A DNA stretch of 7,133 bases from Clostridiales bacterium (GCA_012799315.1 JAAZLM010000151.1:1-7133), one strand, 5' to 3'; counted from the stretch's first letter, positions 1 to 6,378 are shown. Made by a program: numbers and translations. The notes: generated from the sequence alone by a model not told the origin.

Positions 1-606
1 AGAATGTGTTGCACTACATATTGTATCAAATATTAATGCATTTGTATATAGCTTTTCAGCGATTTCGCTACATTTTCTCCATAAATTCTTATTAAAGGTG
101 GTTTGAGCTACAATTATGATTGGTTTTTCACTAAATTCTGGATGTTGTTTGTGCAATTCTACCAATTCATCACAATCTTTAAATACATATGACTGTGCCA
201 AACAATGCCCTTTTATAGCAATAACTTCGGGATGGTTCTTGTCGCCCGCTATCAAAACTATATTGCCCAATGAAGATTTCTTTGATACAATTTTATGTAT
301 CTTCGATACATATGGGCAGGTTGCGTCTTCATATAATATGTTTTTTTCCTTGAGTCTATTATAGATATCGGGGCCAACTCCGTGGGATCGAATTACCACT
401 TTTTCATCTATTTCGGCATCGTCTATATCATCTATACTGCGAACGCCCTTATCTTTTAACTGATTAACTACTTGAGTGTTGTGGATAATCGGCCCTAGGG
501 TGCTAACTTTATTGTTGTTGTCGATCATCGAATTAACCATATTAATCGCTCTATCGACTCCAAAGCAGAATCCCGCTGTCTTTGCTACAATGATGCGCTT
601 ATTCAT
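1..606 (-). CDS. ispH: 4-hydroxy-3-methylbut-2-enyl diphosphate reductase (IspH), N-terminal 202 codons, cut by left edge
   Basis: IspH is the last enzyme of the MEP isoprenoid pathway, a cytosolic [4Fe-4S] enzyme that reduces HMBPP to IPP and DMAPP. I translated the minus strand from an ATG at 606 and the frame stays open to base 1. All three cluster cysteines are visible: C14 in AGFCFGV, C97 in DATCP and C197 in DTICSATHS. Substrate-site residues also match the family: H42 (GPIIH), H75 (RSHGV), H125 and E127 (GDKNHPEV) and T169/T170 (AQTT). The start overlaps the plsC stop by four bases (ATGA), and a strong AAAGGAGG lies 10 bases upstream inside plsC, so the two are translationally coupled. 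Roughly the last third of the IspH domain is missing here. In many Clostridia this protein continues into ribosomal protein S1 repeats; whether that holds here cannot be seen. Confidence 0.96.
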   Translation of the reverse strand, partial: MNKRIIVAKTAGFCFGVDRAINMVNSMIDNNNKVSTLGPIIHNTQVVNQLKDKGVRSIDDIDDAEIDEKVVIRSHGVGPDIYNRLKEKNILYEDATCPYVSKIHKIVSKKSSLGNIVLIAGDKNHPEVIAIKGHCLAQSYVFKDCDELVELHKQHPEFSEKPIIIVAQTTFNKNLWRKCSEIAEKLYTNALIFDTICSATHS

Positions 607-1211
607 GCCTCTGCCGCCTCCTTTAAAAGGCGAATCTCTTCCATTATCCTTCGGCTTGCATTCCTTAATTCTAATGAGTTTTCGGGATTAACGGCTAGCT
701 CCTCATGGGGGATCATCTCCCCAATTGAAATAGTTACCCTAGTGCGGAAGCGGAGCTTCCCCCGATAGCTTATGCACATTGGTAGGATCGGCGCCTCCGC
801 CATGCCGGCAATTAGTGCCACTCCCGATTTGCCCCTGCCAAGTTTCCCATCTTTGGAGCGTGTGCCCTCGGGATATATGATAAAGACCTTTCCCATTTTG
901 ATTCTTTCAATCGCTGTTTCGATAGCGCCGCTATCACGTTTACCCCTTTCTATGGGGAATGCGCCAAACTTAGTAATCAGCCATGCGAATGCGCGGTTCC
1001 TGAATAACTCCTTTTTCGCCATAAAGGCGAATTTACCTTTCAGCACACTGGCCATAAAGACAGGATCCCAATACGATTGATGATTGCAAGCTGCGATATA
1101 GCCACCTTCTTTAGGAATATTCTCTTTTCCAACAATTCTTATACTGAAGATTATTCGTATGAATAGCCTTAATAATAACTTTAATAATTCAAACAACAAC
1201 ATGGCCCCCAT
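603..1211 (-). CDS. plsC: 1-acyl-sn-glycerol-3-phosphate acyltransferase (PlsC/LPLAT family)
   Basis: This enzyme acylates lysophosphatidic acid to phosphatidic acid at the inner membrane face. The 202-residue protein has a hydrophobic N-terminal stretch (about residues 4-27) for membrane association and all four acyltransferase blocks: NHQSYWD with catalytic H44 and D49; FPIERGKRD at 85-93; YPEGTRS at 113-119; APILPM at 140-145. The length fits small Gram-positive PlsC proteins. It lies 30 bases after cmk and overlaps ispH by four bases. The start is uncertain: an in-frame TAA lies just upstream of the ATG at 1211, and no Shine-Dalgarno sits at a usual distance from this ATG or from the ATG three codons later (1202). 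The later ATG gives an N-terminus (MLLFELLKLL) that fits the family equally well. Acyl-donor preference cannot be read from sequence. Confidence 0.94.
   Translation of the reverse strand: MGAMLLFELLKLLLRLFIRIIFSIRIVGKENIPKEGGYIAACNHQSYWDPVFMASVLKGKFAFMAKKELFRNRAFAWLITKFGAFPIERGKRDSGAIETAIERIKMGKVFIIYPEGTRSKDGKLGRGKSGVALIAGMAEAPILPMCISYRGKLRFRTRVTISIGEMIPHEELAVNPENSLELRNASRRIMEEIRLLKEAAEA
617..624 (-). promoter_or_regulatory. Shine-Dalgarno of ispH inside the plsC 3' end
   Basis: The minus strand reads AAAGGAGG here, 10 bases before the ATG at 606. It fixes the ispH start and lies within the last codons of plsC, as expected for coupled translation. Confidence 0.8.
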
Positions 1212-1228
1212 TAAATTTTATATAGACA

Positions 1229-1243
1229 AATGGTGTCACCATT
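1229..1243. repeat. 15-base perfect inverted repeat at the cmk-plsC junction
   Basis: The plus strand reads AATGGTG-T-CACCATT, a perfect dyad with 7-base arms around one base. It overlaps the cmk stop codon (1244-1242) and fills part of the 30-base gap before plsC. As RNA it would form a 6-base-pair hairpin with a GAC triloop. No U-run follows on the minus strand, so it is not a normal terminator. It could be a protein site, an mRNA processing or pausing hairpin, or chance. Confidence 0.55.
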
Positions 1244-1907
1244 ACAAATTATTTTCGATAGTTGAGATTATGAGCTTGACTGAATCATCAAAATTAATCG
1301 ATGTTGTATCTACAAGAATTGCATCTTCCGCCCTTTTCAGCGGTGCAATTTCACGATTTTCATCGTCATAATCCCTTTGCTTTATATCATCTAAAACATC
1401 TTGATAGGGAACATCATGCCCTTTATGAGTAAGTTCTAAATGCCGCCTTTTGGCTCTTATCTCGGCGGATGCAGTTAGAAATATCTTTACATCGGCACTG
1501 GGTAGAACAACTGTGCCAATGTCCCTACCATCCATAATAACATCATTATCACGTGCTATCTGTCTTTGCAAATCGAACAAAAATTCACGTACAATTGGCA
1601 GTGCAGAAATTCTCGATGCCATCATAGAAATCTCAGGTGTGCGAATTGCATCGGACACATCGTCACCATTGAGCAATACTCTTTGCTCGCCGTCGATAAA
1701 TTTCAGCTCTATTTTCGCCTTTTCAAGTAAATGTGCTATTGCATTTATGTCGGATGGGTCGGAATTGCTCATTTTAACAAAATAGGCTATGGAGCGATAT
1801 AGTGCGCCCGTGTCAACATATATGAATCCAATTGCTTGCGCCGCCTGTCTAGCTATGGAACTCTTGCCTGCGCCCGATGGCCCATCGATCGCTACATTCT
1901 TTGACAT
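1242..1907 (-). CDS. cmk: cytidylate kinase
   Basis: Cytidylate kinase transfers phosphate from ATP to CMP or dCMP in the cytosol, supplying CDP for nucleic acids and, through CTP, phospholipid synthesis. The 221 residues match bacterial Cmk in length and order: P-loop GPSGAGKS at 9-16; VDTGALYR at 31-38; the CMP-binding insert around 60-110; DGRDIGTVVLP at 126-136; the arginine-rich lid AKRR at 152-155; and RDYDDENREIAPL at 178-190, which corresponds to the family pattern RDxxDSxRxxAPL, with Glu where many members have Ser. The ATG at 1907 follows an AAAGGAG by seven bases, and that site overlaps the stop codon of the upstream flavoprotein gene (12-base gap). It sits mid-operon, before plsC and ispH, the usual clostridial arrangement. 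An N-terminus directly before the P-loop confirms the start. Confidence 0.98.
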   Translation of the reverse strand: MSKNVAIDGPSGAGKSSIARQAAQAIGFIYVDTGALYRSIAYFVKMSNSDPSDINAIAHLLEKAKIELKFIDGEQRVLLNGDDVSDAIRTPEISMMASRISALPIVREFLFDLQRQIARDNDVIMDGRDIGTVVLPSADVKIFLTASAEIRAKRRHLELTHKGHDVPYQDVLDDIKQRDYDDENREIAPLKRAEDAILVDTTSINFDDSVKLIISTIENNL

Positions 1908-1919
1908 ATATAATCTCCT

Positions 1920-3161
1920 TTAAAGATATTTTCCCGCTGTATAGCCCGTTGAAAAGGCTATTTGCAAATTATATCCGCCGGTGTAGGCATCAATATCTAG
2001 TAGCTCACCAGCAATGAATAGCCCACTGCAAATTTTTGATTGCATTGTTTTCGGGTTAATCTCATTTACATTTACACCGCCCCGTGTGATTACAGCCTCC
2101 TCAATAGGGCGGAAGCCTTTGATCGTTAGGGGGAGGCATTTGAGCAAATTGCATAGAGTCCTTCTTTGCTCTCTAGTAATTTGATTTACCTTAGTATTCG
2201 CTGGTATATTCGATAAACCGACGATTGTCGGTATCATTTTGAGCGGTAGTAATTTCGATAGCGAATTGATGAAGTCCCTATTCTGGAATTGGGCGAAATC
2301 TCGTAGGATACGAGCATCAAGCTCTTCCTCACTCAGTGCAGGCTTTAAATCAATTTCAAGACTGTATCTGCCATCGCTCATATTGGGCATATGTGCACTT
2401 GCACTTAAAATCAGCGGGCCCGACACTCCAAAATGCGTAAAAAGCATCTCACCCCTGTCGGCATATACTGTTTTGCCCGTGTTATTATCAATTGCATTTA
2501 CCTCTATATTTTTTAGAGATAACCCCATCATTCTTCTAGGATATTTCTCGACTATTTCAAGCGGTATCAGTGACGGGGATAATTCCTTTATCGAATGTCC
2601 TGCTTGCTTAGCGAACCTATATCCGTCACCAGTTGATCCAGTTGAGGGATATGACTTCCCGCCTGTGGCGATTAGCACGGTATTGCTAAAATACTTGTCA
2701 TCACCGCATTTAACACCTTTTACAATATGTTGCCCATCTGTATTTCTATCAATAATAAGGCTCGTAACAGTATTTGTTACCACCCTGCATTCAAGCAAAT
2801 TTAGCTGACGTTTAAGCGAATTTACAACATCTAATGATTTATCGGATTTCGGGAATACACGTCTGCCCCTTTCGGTTTTAAGCGGTACTCCTATTCCCTC
2901 AAAGAAATCAATAGTATCATATGTTGAAAAATTACCAAGGGAACTGAAAAGAAATTTCGAATTATTGGGAACATTCTTCATGAATTCATCGGTATCACAA
3001 TTATTTGTGATATTGCATCTTCCCTTACCGGTAATTAGCACCTTCATACCTAGATGCTTTTTCTTTTCTATAAGGAGAACCTTTCTCCCTCGTTTACAAG
3101 CGGCGATCGCCGCCAACATTCCAGCAGCTCCCCCGCCGATTATAATTGTATCTTGCTGCAT
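1920..3161 (-). CDS. HI0933/YhiN (BaiN-like) family FAD/NAD(P)-binding flavoprotein
   Basis: This is a cytosolic flavoprotein of the HI0933 family, often annotated as aminoacetone oxidase-like or BaiN-like; the true substrate of most members is unknown. In the 413 residues I see the N-terminal dinucleotide fold (GGGAAG at 9-14, with E32 ending the second strand), the family signature GKGRCNITN at 45-53, ATGGKSYPSTGSTGDGY in the middle and AGELLDIDAYTGGYNLQ near the C-terminus, which closes the FAD site. The length is normal and nothing seems broken. The ATG at 3161 lies six bases after the rpiR stop. The nearest GGAGG (3176-3180) sits 14 bases before the ATG, inside the end of rpiR, which is farther than ideal and suggests coupled reinitiation. 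BaiN was named for bile-acid metabolism, but this housekeeping context gives no support for that role. Confidence 0.93.
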   Translation of the reverse strand: MQQDTIIIGGGAAGMLAAIAACKRGRKVLLIEKKKHLGMKVLITGKGRCNITNNCDTDEFMKNVPNNSKFLFSSLGNFSTYDTIDFFEGIGVPLKTERGRRVFPKSDKSLDVVNSLKRQLNLLECRVVTNTVTSLIIDRNTDGQHIVKGVKCGDDKYFSNTVLIATGGKSYPSTGSTGDGYRFAKQAGHSIKELSPSLIPLEIVEKYPRRMMGLSLKNIEVNAIDNNTGKTVYADRGEMLFTHFGVSGPLILSASAHMPNMSDGRYSLEIDLKPALSEEELDARILRDFAQFQNRDFINSLSKLLPLKMIPTIVGLSNIPANTKVNQITREQRRTLCNLLKCLPLTIKGFRPIEEAVITRGGVNVNEINPKTMQSKICSGLFIAGELLDIDAYTGGYNLQIAFSTGYTAGKYL

Positions 3162-3167
3162 ATAAGA

Positions 3168-4031
3168 TTATTTTTCCTCCGGCTTCTCATATTCATCATA
3201 TTCATCCCATATATTCTCAAGTGTTTCGAATGTTTGGGAGATCTGTTCACGCTTCTTCGTGCCAAGTGCTACTATAAGAGCATTGATGACTGATAGCGGC
3301 GCTACAAGCGAATCGACGAATGAAACCATGTCACTCCTAGCTAGGAGAGCAAAATTTGATGCCCCGACAAGTGGGGATGCTGAGGTATCGGTAATTGCAA
3401 GAACATCCGCCCCTGCATCTTTTGCATATTTAAGTGCCTTAACTGTGTGCTTAGAATATCTAGGGAAGCTAATCCCTATCATCAAATCATCTTTGCCGAT
3501 TCTCATAATCTGTTCAAAGAGTCCACTTGAATTCGTCGCTTGAATTACCTTAACATTTTCGAGCATGAGATTGAGGTAATAAGCTAGAAATACTGCAAGA
3601 GCATATGAACTCCTAGTGCCGATTATGTAGATGTTCCTAGCATTTATAATTGCATCGACAGCTTCATTGAAAGATTCCCTTGAGCCCTCCTCCAATGTTT
3701 GGCGAATCCTCTCCATGTCAAGATTCAGCACCTTGTCAAAGACATTATTGCCAATTCTATCACTGGATACTTCCATGCGTTGAATTGTTGTGAGCTTGTT
3801 CCTAACTAGATCACGCAAATCCTTTTGTAGACTAGGATATCCGTCAAACCCTAACTCCGTGGCAAATCTAACAACTGTTGATTCACTAACACCAACAGTA
3901 CTGCCAAGCTTTGACGCAGTCATAAAGGCCGCCTTGTCATAATATGTGATTATGTAGTTTCCAATGAGTTTTTGTCCTTTTGAGAATTTTGGCATGTTCT
4001 GCTTGATCCTAGTCAATAGATCCAGATGCAA
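3168..4031 (-). CDS. MurR/RpiR-family transcriptional regulator (HTH + SIS domain), TTG start
   Basis: RpiR-family proteins bind DNA through an N-terminal helix-turn-helix and sense a sugar phosphate through a C-terminal SIS domain. Here residues 1-77 form the HTH_6 domain (recognition region about 38-62, with GVSESTVVRFATELGF), and about 125-255 form the SIS fold (NIYIIGTRSS at 133-142, then GADVLAITD). Where classical SIS domains carry an SxSGxT phosphate loop, this one reads SFPRYSKHT at 188-196, a variant I associate with one RpiR subgroup; the ligand cannot be predicted. The tail is acidic. The start is TTG at 4031: an in-frame TAA lies just upstream, and AAGGAGGAG ends five bases before it. 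It is the first gene of the operon with the flavoprotein, cmk, plsC and ispH. It could regulate that operon, itself, or the divergent glycosyltransferase gene; none is shown. Confidence 0.94.
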   Translation of the reverse strand: MHLDLLTRIKQNMPKFSKGQKLIGNYIITYYDKAAFMTASKLGSTVGVSESTVVRFATELGFDGYPSLQKDLRDLVRNKLTTIQRMEVSSDRIGNNVFDKVLNLDMERIRQTLEEGSRESFNEAVDAIINARNIYIIGTRSSYALAVFLAYYLNLMLENVKVIQATNSSGLFEQIMRIGKDDLMIGISFPRYSKHTVKALKYAKDAGADVLAITDTSASPLVGASNFALLARSDMVSFVDSLVAPLSVINALIVALGTKKREQISQTFETLENIWDEYDEYEKPEEK

Positions 4032-4036
4032 GTAGA

Positions 4037-4045
4037 CTCCTCCTT
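4037..4045 (-). promoter_or_regulatory. Strong Shine-Dalgarno that fixes the TTG start of rpiR
   Basis: The minus strand reads AAGGAGGAG; its GGAGG core lies seven bases before the TTG at 4031. No in-frame ATG exists until residue 13, and a stop codon lies directly upstream, so TTG is the best start. Confidence 0.85.
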
Positions 4046-4082
4046 ATATGCCGATTATGTATTTTAAAACTATTTTTTCAAT

Positions 4083-4092
4083 CTATACATAG
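4083..4092. promoter_or_regulatory. Short dyad at the predicted rpiR transcription start
   Basis: CTATACATAG has 4-base arms around AC and is centred near the predicted start of the proximal rpiR promoter. A repressor bound here would block transcription, so autoregulation is possible. The arms are short and the region is AT-rich, so chance is a real alternative. Confidence 0.25.
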
Positions 4093-4095
4093 AAT

Positions 4096-4125
4096 ATTGT
4101 AACCTATTTTAGTGGTTTAAGTCAA
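4096..4125 (-). promoter_or_regulatory. Proximal sigma-A promoter of the rpiR operon
   Basis: On the minus strand a -35 of TTGACT (4125-4120) and a -10 of TACAAT (4101-4096) are separated by 18 bases; each matches consensus at five of six positions. Transcription would start near 4089, leaving a leader of about 58 bases before the TTG start. Confidence 0.7.
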
Positions 4126-4130
4126 GCAAT

Positions 4131-4158
4131 AAAAAAAGTATTTAAGTGCGACATTAAA
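4131..4158 (-). terminator. Weak hairpin plus U-run (possible attenuator) between the two rpiR promoters
   Basis: On the minus strand, TTTAA-T-GT (4158-4147) pairs with ACTTAAA (4147-4141 region) around a CGC loop with one bulged T, followed after four bases by seven T residues (4137-4131). The stem is AT-rich, so it is at best a weak intrinsic terminator. It would act on RNA from the distal promoter only and could produce a short RNA of about 75 bases. Confidence 0.35.
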
Positions 4159-4214
4159 CCGCTCAATAACATTTGATGCAATTTAGATGAAAAATTTACG
4201 ATCTACTCCTTTCT

Positions 4215-4243
4215 ATTCTAACACTTATATAAACATTCGTCAA
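4215..4243 (-). promoter_or_regulatory. Distal sigma-A promoter, extended -10, reading toward rpiR
   Basis: On the minus strand TTGACG (4243-4238) and TAGAAT (4220-4215) are 17 bases apart, and the -10 is preceded by TGT, giving an extended -10 (TGnTAGAAT). By sequence this is as good as or better than the proximal promoter. The predicted start near 4208 lies in an AGAAAGGAG run, which is then too close to the RNA end to be a working ribosome site. Confidence 0.6.
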
Positions 4244-4283
4244 TCTAGATATGTTTATTGGAAATTTATATTTGCTATATTAA

Positions 4284-4312
4284 TTGATTACTTGCAAGAA
4301 AAATAGTATAAT
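4284..4312 (+). promoter_or_regulatory. Sigma-A promoter of the glycosyltransferase gene
   Basis: TTGATT (4284-4289) and a perfect TATAAT (4307-4312) are separated by 17 bases. Transcription would begin near 4319, giving a leader of about 30 bases that contains the Shine-Dalgarno sequence. Confidence 0.75.
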
Positions 4313-4331
4313 ATAAAAGACGTAAAAAATT

Positions 4332-4340
4332 AGGGAGGAG
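4332..4340 (+). promoter_or_regulatory. Shine-Dalgarno that fixes the TTG start of the glycosyltransferase
   Basis: AGGGAGGAG ends eight bases before the TTG at 4349. An in-frame TAG at 4331-4333 blocks any earlier start, and the next in-frame ATG (residue 32) would remove the conserved VVPCYNEEE strand, so TTG is the start. Confidence 0.88.
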
Positions 4341-4348
4341 TTTCATTT

Positions 4349-5293
4349 TTGGATATACTATATCTTGTTGTTCCTTGTTATAATGAAGAGGAGGTTCTAT
4401 CCCATACTTCTTCTATATTAAAGAAAAAAGTCAATCAATTAATGGAGGATGGTCTTATCTCGCCCAGTAGCAAAATCCTTTTTGTTGACGATGGCAGTAA
4501 AGATCTTACATGGGATATAATTTCATCGCTTCATAAGGAAGATGAAATTTTCAGCGGAGTAAAGCTATCTAAAAATAAAGGGCATCAGAATGCTCTTCTT
4601 GCTGGTCTTATGACTGCAAGGGACAATGCTGATATTGCCATTTCACTAGATGCGGATCTGCAAGACGATGTCGATGCTATTGATGGATTTATAAGTGAAT
4701 ATAGGAACGGGTGCGATATTGTATATGGGGTTCGCTCCCGCCGTGATACCGATACCTTCTTCAAGCGCACTACCGCACGTGGATTTTACCGCTTTATGCG
4801 GGCGATGGGCGTCGATATCGTCGATGATCATGCTGATTATCGTTTAATGAGCAAAAGAGCGCTCGACGGATTGGCGGATTTTAGTGAGGTGAACCTATTC
4901 CTGCGTGGGATTGTCCCTCTCATTGGATATAAACATGGCTTTGTCGAATATGAACGTGGGGAGCGATTTGCCGGTGAATCAAAATACCCGCTTAAAAAGA
5001 TGCTCGGATTTGCCATTGACGGCATCACTTCATTCAGCATAAAGCCGATTAGGCTAGTCACCACTCTCGGTGTTCTAATTTTCGCTACAAGCATGGCGAT
5101 GCTGCTATACTTTTTTATTATCAAGCTGCTCGGTAGGACTGTTCAAGGCTGGGCAACACTGATGGGATCGATCTGGATGATCGGGGGCATTCAATTACTT
5201 TGTCTTGGCATTGTTGGCGAATATATCGGCAAGATATATAAAGAAGTTAAGCGACGTCCGAAATTCATTATTGAAGATATTCTAATAAAATAG
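4349..5293 (+). CDS. Family 2 glycosyltransferase, polyprenyl-phosphate (DPM1/GtrB/CsbB-like) type
   Basis: Members transfer a sugar from a nucleotide donor to undecaprenyl phosphate at the inner face of the membrane, for later decoration of wall polymers or O-antigens. The GT-A domain shows LVVPCYNEEE at 6-15, FVDDGSKD at 45-52, NKGHQNALLAG at 76-86, the metal-binding DADLQDD at 101-107, DDHADYRLM at 159-167 and RGERFAGESKYPLKKM at 203-218. Two hydrophobic segments follow (about 236-258 and 270-290), then a basic tail with RRP. Its 314 residues are typical of this group. The TTG start is set by its ribosome site. It has its own promoter and is followed directly by a terminator, so it appears to be a single-gene unit. 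No flippase (GtrA-like) or acceptor-side transferase lies beside it, so sugar and acceptor are unknown. Confidence 0.95.
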   Translation: MDILYLVVPCYNEEEVLSHTSSILKKKVNQLMEDGLISPSSKILFVDDGSKDLTWDIISSLHKEDEIFSGVKLSKNKGHQNALLAGLMTARDNADIAISLDADLQDDVDAIDGFISEYRNGCDIVYGVRSRRDTDTFFKRTTARGFYRFMRAMGVDIVDDHADYRLMSKRALDGLADFSEVNLFLRGIVPLIGYKHGFVEYERGERFAGESKYPLKKMLGFAIDGITSFSIKPIRLVTTLGVLIFATSMAMLLYFFIIKLLGRTVQGWATLMGSIWMIGGIQLLCLGIVGEYIGKIYKEVKRRPKFIIEDILIK

Positions 5294-5296
5294 GAA

Positions 5297-5324
5297 AAAT
5301 CCCCCGCCGATTGGCGGGGGATTT
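5297..5324. terminator. Bidirectional intrinsic terminator between converging genes
   Basis: A perfect 12-base-pair stem, AAATCCCCCGCC against GGCGGGGGATTT, encloses a GATT loop. It starts three bases after the glycosyltransferase stop and ends 12 bases before the lacI-type stop. On the minus strand the stem ends in a run of five T; on the plus strand it is followed by TTTATTTAT. It therefore can end both transcripts, more classically that of the LacI-family gene. Confidence 0.93.
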
Positions 5325-5336
5325 ATTTATATCAGC

Positions 5337-6347
5337 TTAGTCATTTAATTTTTTAACGGAATCACGTTTAATTAAATTACCGGTTACAAGAGTTCTGCCA
5401 ATAGTATATGATGGATCCTTTATCTTCTTTACGATTATATCGACTGCCTCCGCCGCCATCTTTTTGGAATTGACATCTACTGTCGTCAATTGAGGACGTG
5501 AAATTGTGGAATATATATAATTATCGTAGCCGACGACAGAAATATCATCGGGAACATTTAGATCCATCTCTTTAAGTTGATTTACTAGCCTATAAGCGGC
5601 CTCATCGCAGTTACATACAAATGCAGTTGGCATTTCTTCAGGTAGGGCAATTTCATTATAATTATTGTGCCCATCTCTATCGTCGATGATCCAATCCTCT
5701 CTTAAATCGATATTATATTCAAGCAATGCTTTATAATAGCCAAGGTACCTATCTTGAATGCTAGATGTAGCGGATATTGTACCGACGAATCCTATATCGG
5801 TATGACCATTCTCAAGTAGATGGCAAGTTATCATATACGATCCGTAAAAACTATCCGATAGTACTGAATCGACACTTGACTTACTACCGTAAAAGTCAAG
5901 CAGGACAATAGGCTTACTAATCTTTCTAATAGACTTGACATAATCATCAGTCATTTGACCTAGAACGATTAATCCGTCTATCTTATTCGCTGTAATCGAC
6001 TTAGGCTTCTCGCATAGGAATTCACTCTCGTCGGATACTACCTCTAATAAAGCGTAATAGTTCTTCCTAGCAAGATATTCAACTATATGTTTATACATTA
6101 CCCAATAAAAAGACGATGTTTCTGCAAAATATCTTTTTGCTACAACTATCCCGATATTGTGAGTTCTTCCCTCTCTGGATATTTTAGCACTACTATTATA
6201 ACGATATCCCATTTGCGCCGCTTTGACTTTAATTTTTTCCCTGAGTTCTTCACTAACTCCATCTTTATCGCCAAGCGCCTTTGAAACTGTAACCGTGCTA
6301 ACGTTCAGCTCTTTTCCAATATCACTCATCGTCACTTGTTTTTTCAT
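5337..6347 (-). CDS. LacI-family transcriptional regulator
   Basis: LacI-family proteins bind operators as dimers and respond to a small ligand, usually a sugar. Counting from the ATG at 6347 the protein has 336 residues. Residues 5-50 form the LacI helix-turn-helix and hinge region (VTMSDIGKELNVSTVTVSKAL, with GYRYN at 47-51). The rest is a periplasmic-binding-protein-like sensor, with IDGLIVLG, HTDIGFVG, DISVVGYDN and RPQLTTVDV in the usual places. I chose 6347 rather than the in-frame GTG at 6356 because GGGAGG ends only one base before the GTG but 10 bases before the ATG. It has its own promoter and shares the terminator with the glycosyltransferase gene. No carbohydrate genes are adjacent in view, so ligand and targets are unknown; the ZIP gene upstream is a possible but unproven partner. 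Confidence 0.93.
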   Translation of the reverse strand: MKKQVTMSDIGKELNVSTVTVSKALGDKDGVSEELREKIKVKAAQMGYRYNSSAKISREGRTHNIGIVVAKRYFAETSSFYWVMYKHIVEYLARKNYYALLEVVSDESEFLCEKPKSITANKIDGLIVLGQMTDDYVKSIRKISKPIVLLDFYGSKSSVDSVLSDSFYGSYMITCHLLENGHTDIGFVGTISATSSIQDRYLGYYKALLEYNIDLREDWIIDDRDGHNNYNEIALPEEMPTAFVCNCDEAAYRLVNQLKEMDLNVPDDISVVGYDNYIYSTISRPQLTTVDVNSKKMAAEAVDIIVKKIKDPSYTIGRTLVTGNLIKRDSVKKLND

Positions 6348-6357
6348 CTTATTCACG

Positions 6358-6363
6358 CCTCCC
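6358..6363 (-). promoter_or_regulatory. Shine-Dalgarno that selects the ATG start of the LacI-family gene
   Basis: The minus strand reads GGGAGG here. It is 10 bases from the ATG at 6347 but only one base from the upstream in-frame GTG at 6356, so the ATG is the likelier start. Confidence 0.75.
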
Positions 6364-6378
6364 GTATACTACCTTTAT

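Larger units (their letters stand above)
4032..4348. other. Divergent intergenic region between rpiR and glycosyltransferase genes
   Basis: This 317-base AT-rich gap separates two divergent genes. Besides the promoters, hairpin and ribosome sites listed separately, I find no convincing protein gene or structured RNA. The only small reading frame of note on the minus strand (4181-4122, 19 codons from TTG) lacks a ribosome site at usable distance. Confidence 0.8.

Noticed and set aside
116..364. 82-codon plus-strand frame at the left edge
   Set aside because: The minus strand here encodes IspH with all three cluster cysteines; the plus frame has no support.
2239..2808. 189-codon open frame on the plus strand, antisense to the flavoprotein gene
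   Set aside because: It lies wholly inside a clear family gene on the other strand, has no family motifs and no ribosome site; it is a shadow of coding bias.
4122..4181. 19-codon TTG-started leader peptide between the two rpiR promoters
   Set aside because: The nearest GGAG is more than 20 bases away and overlaps the predicted RNA start, and the frame ends in the -35 box of the proximal promoter; no evidence of translation.
4585..5124. Three minus-strand frames of 61-95 codons within the glycosyltransferase gene
   Set aside because: They are antisense to a well-conserved gene and show no motifs or ribosome sites.
6348..6356. GTG at 6356 as start of the LacI-family gene
   Set aside because: The ribosome site is one base from it but 10 bases from the ATG at 6347.
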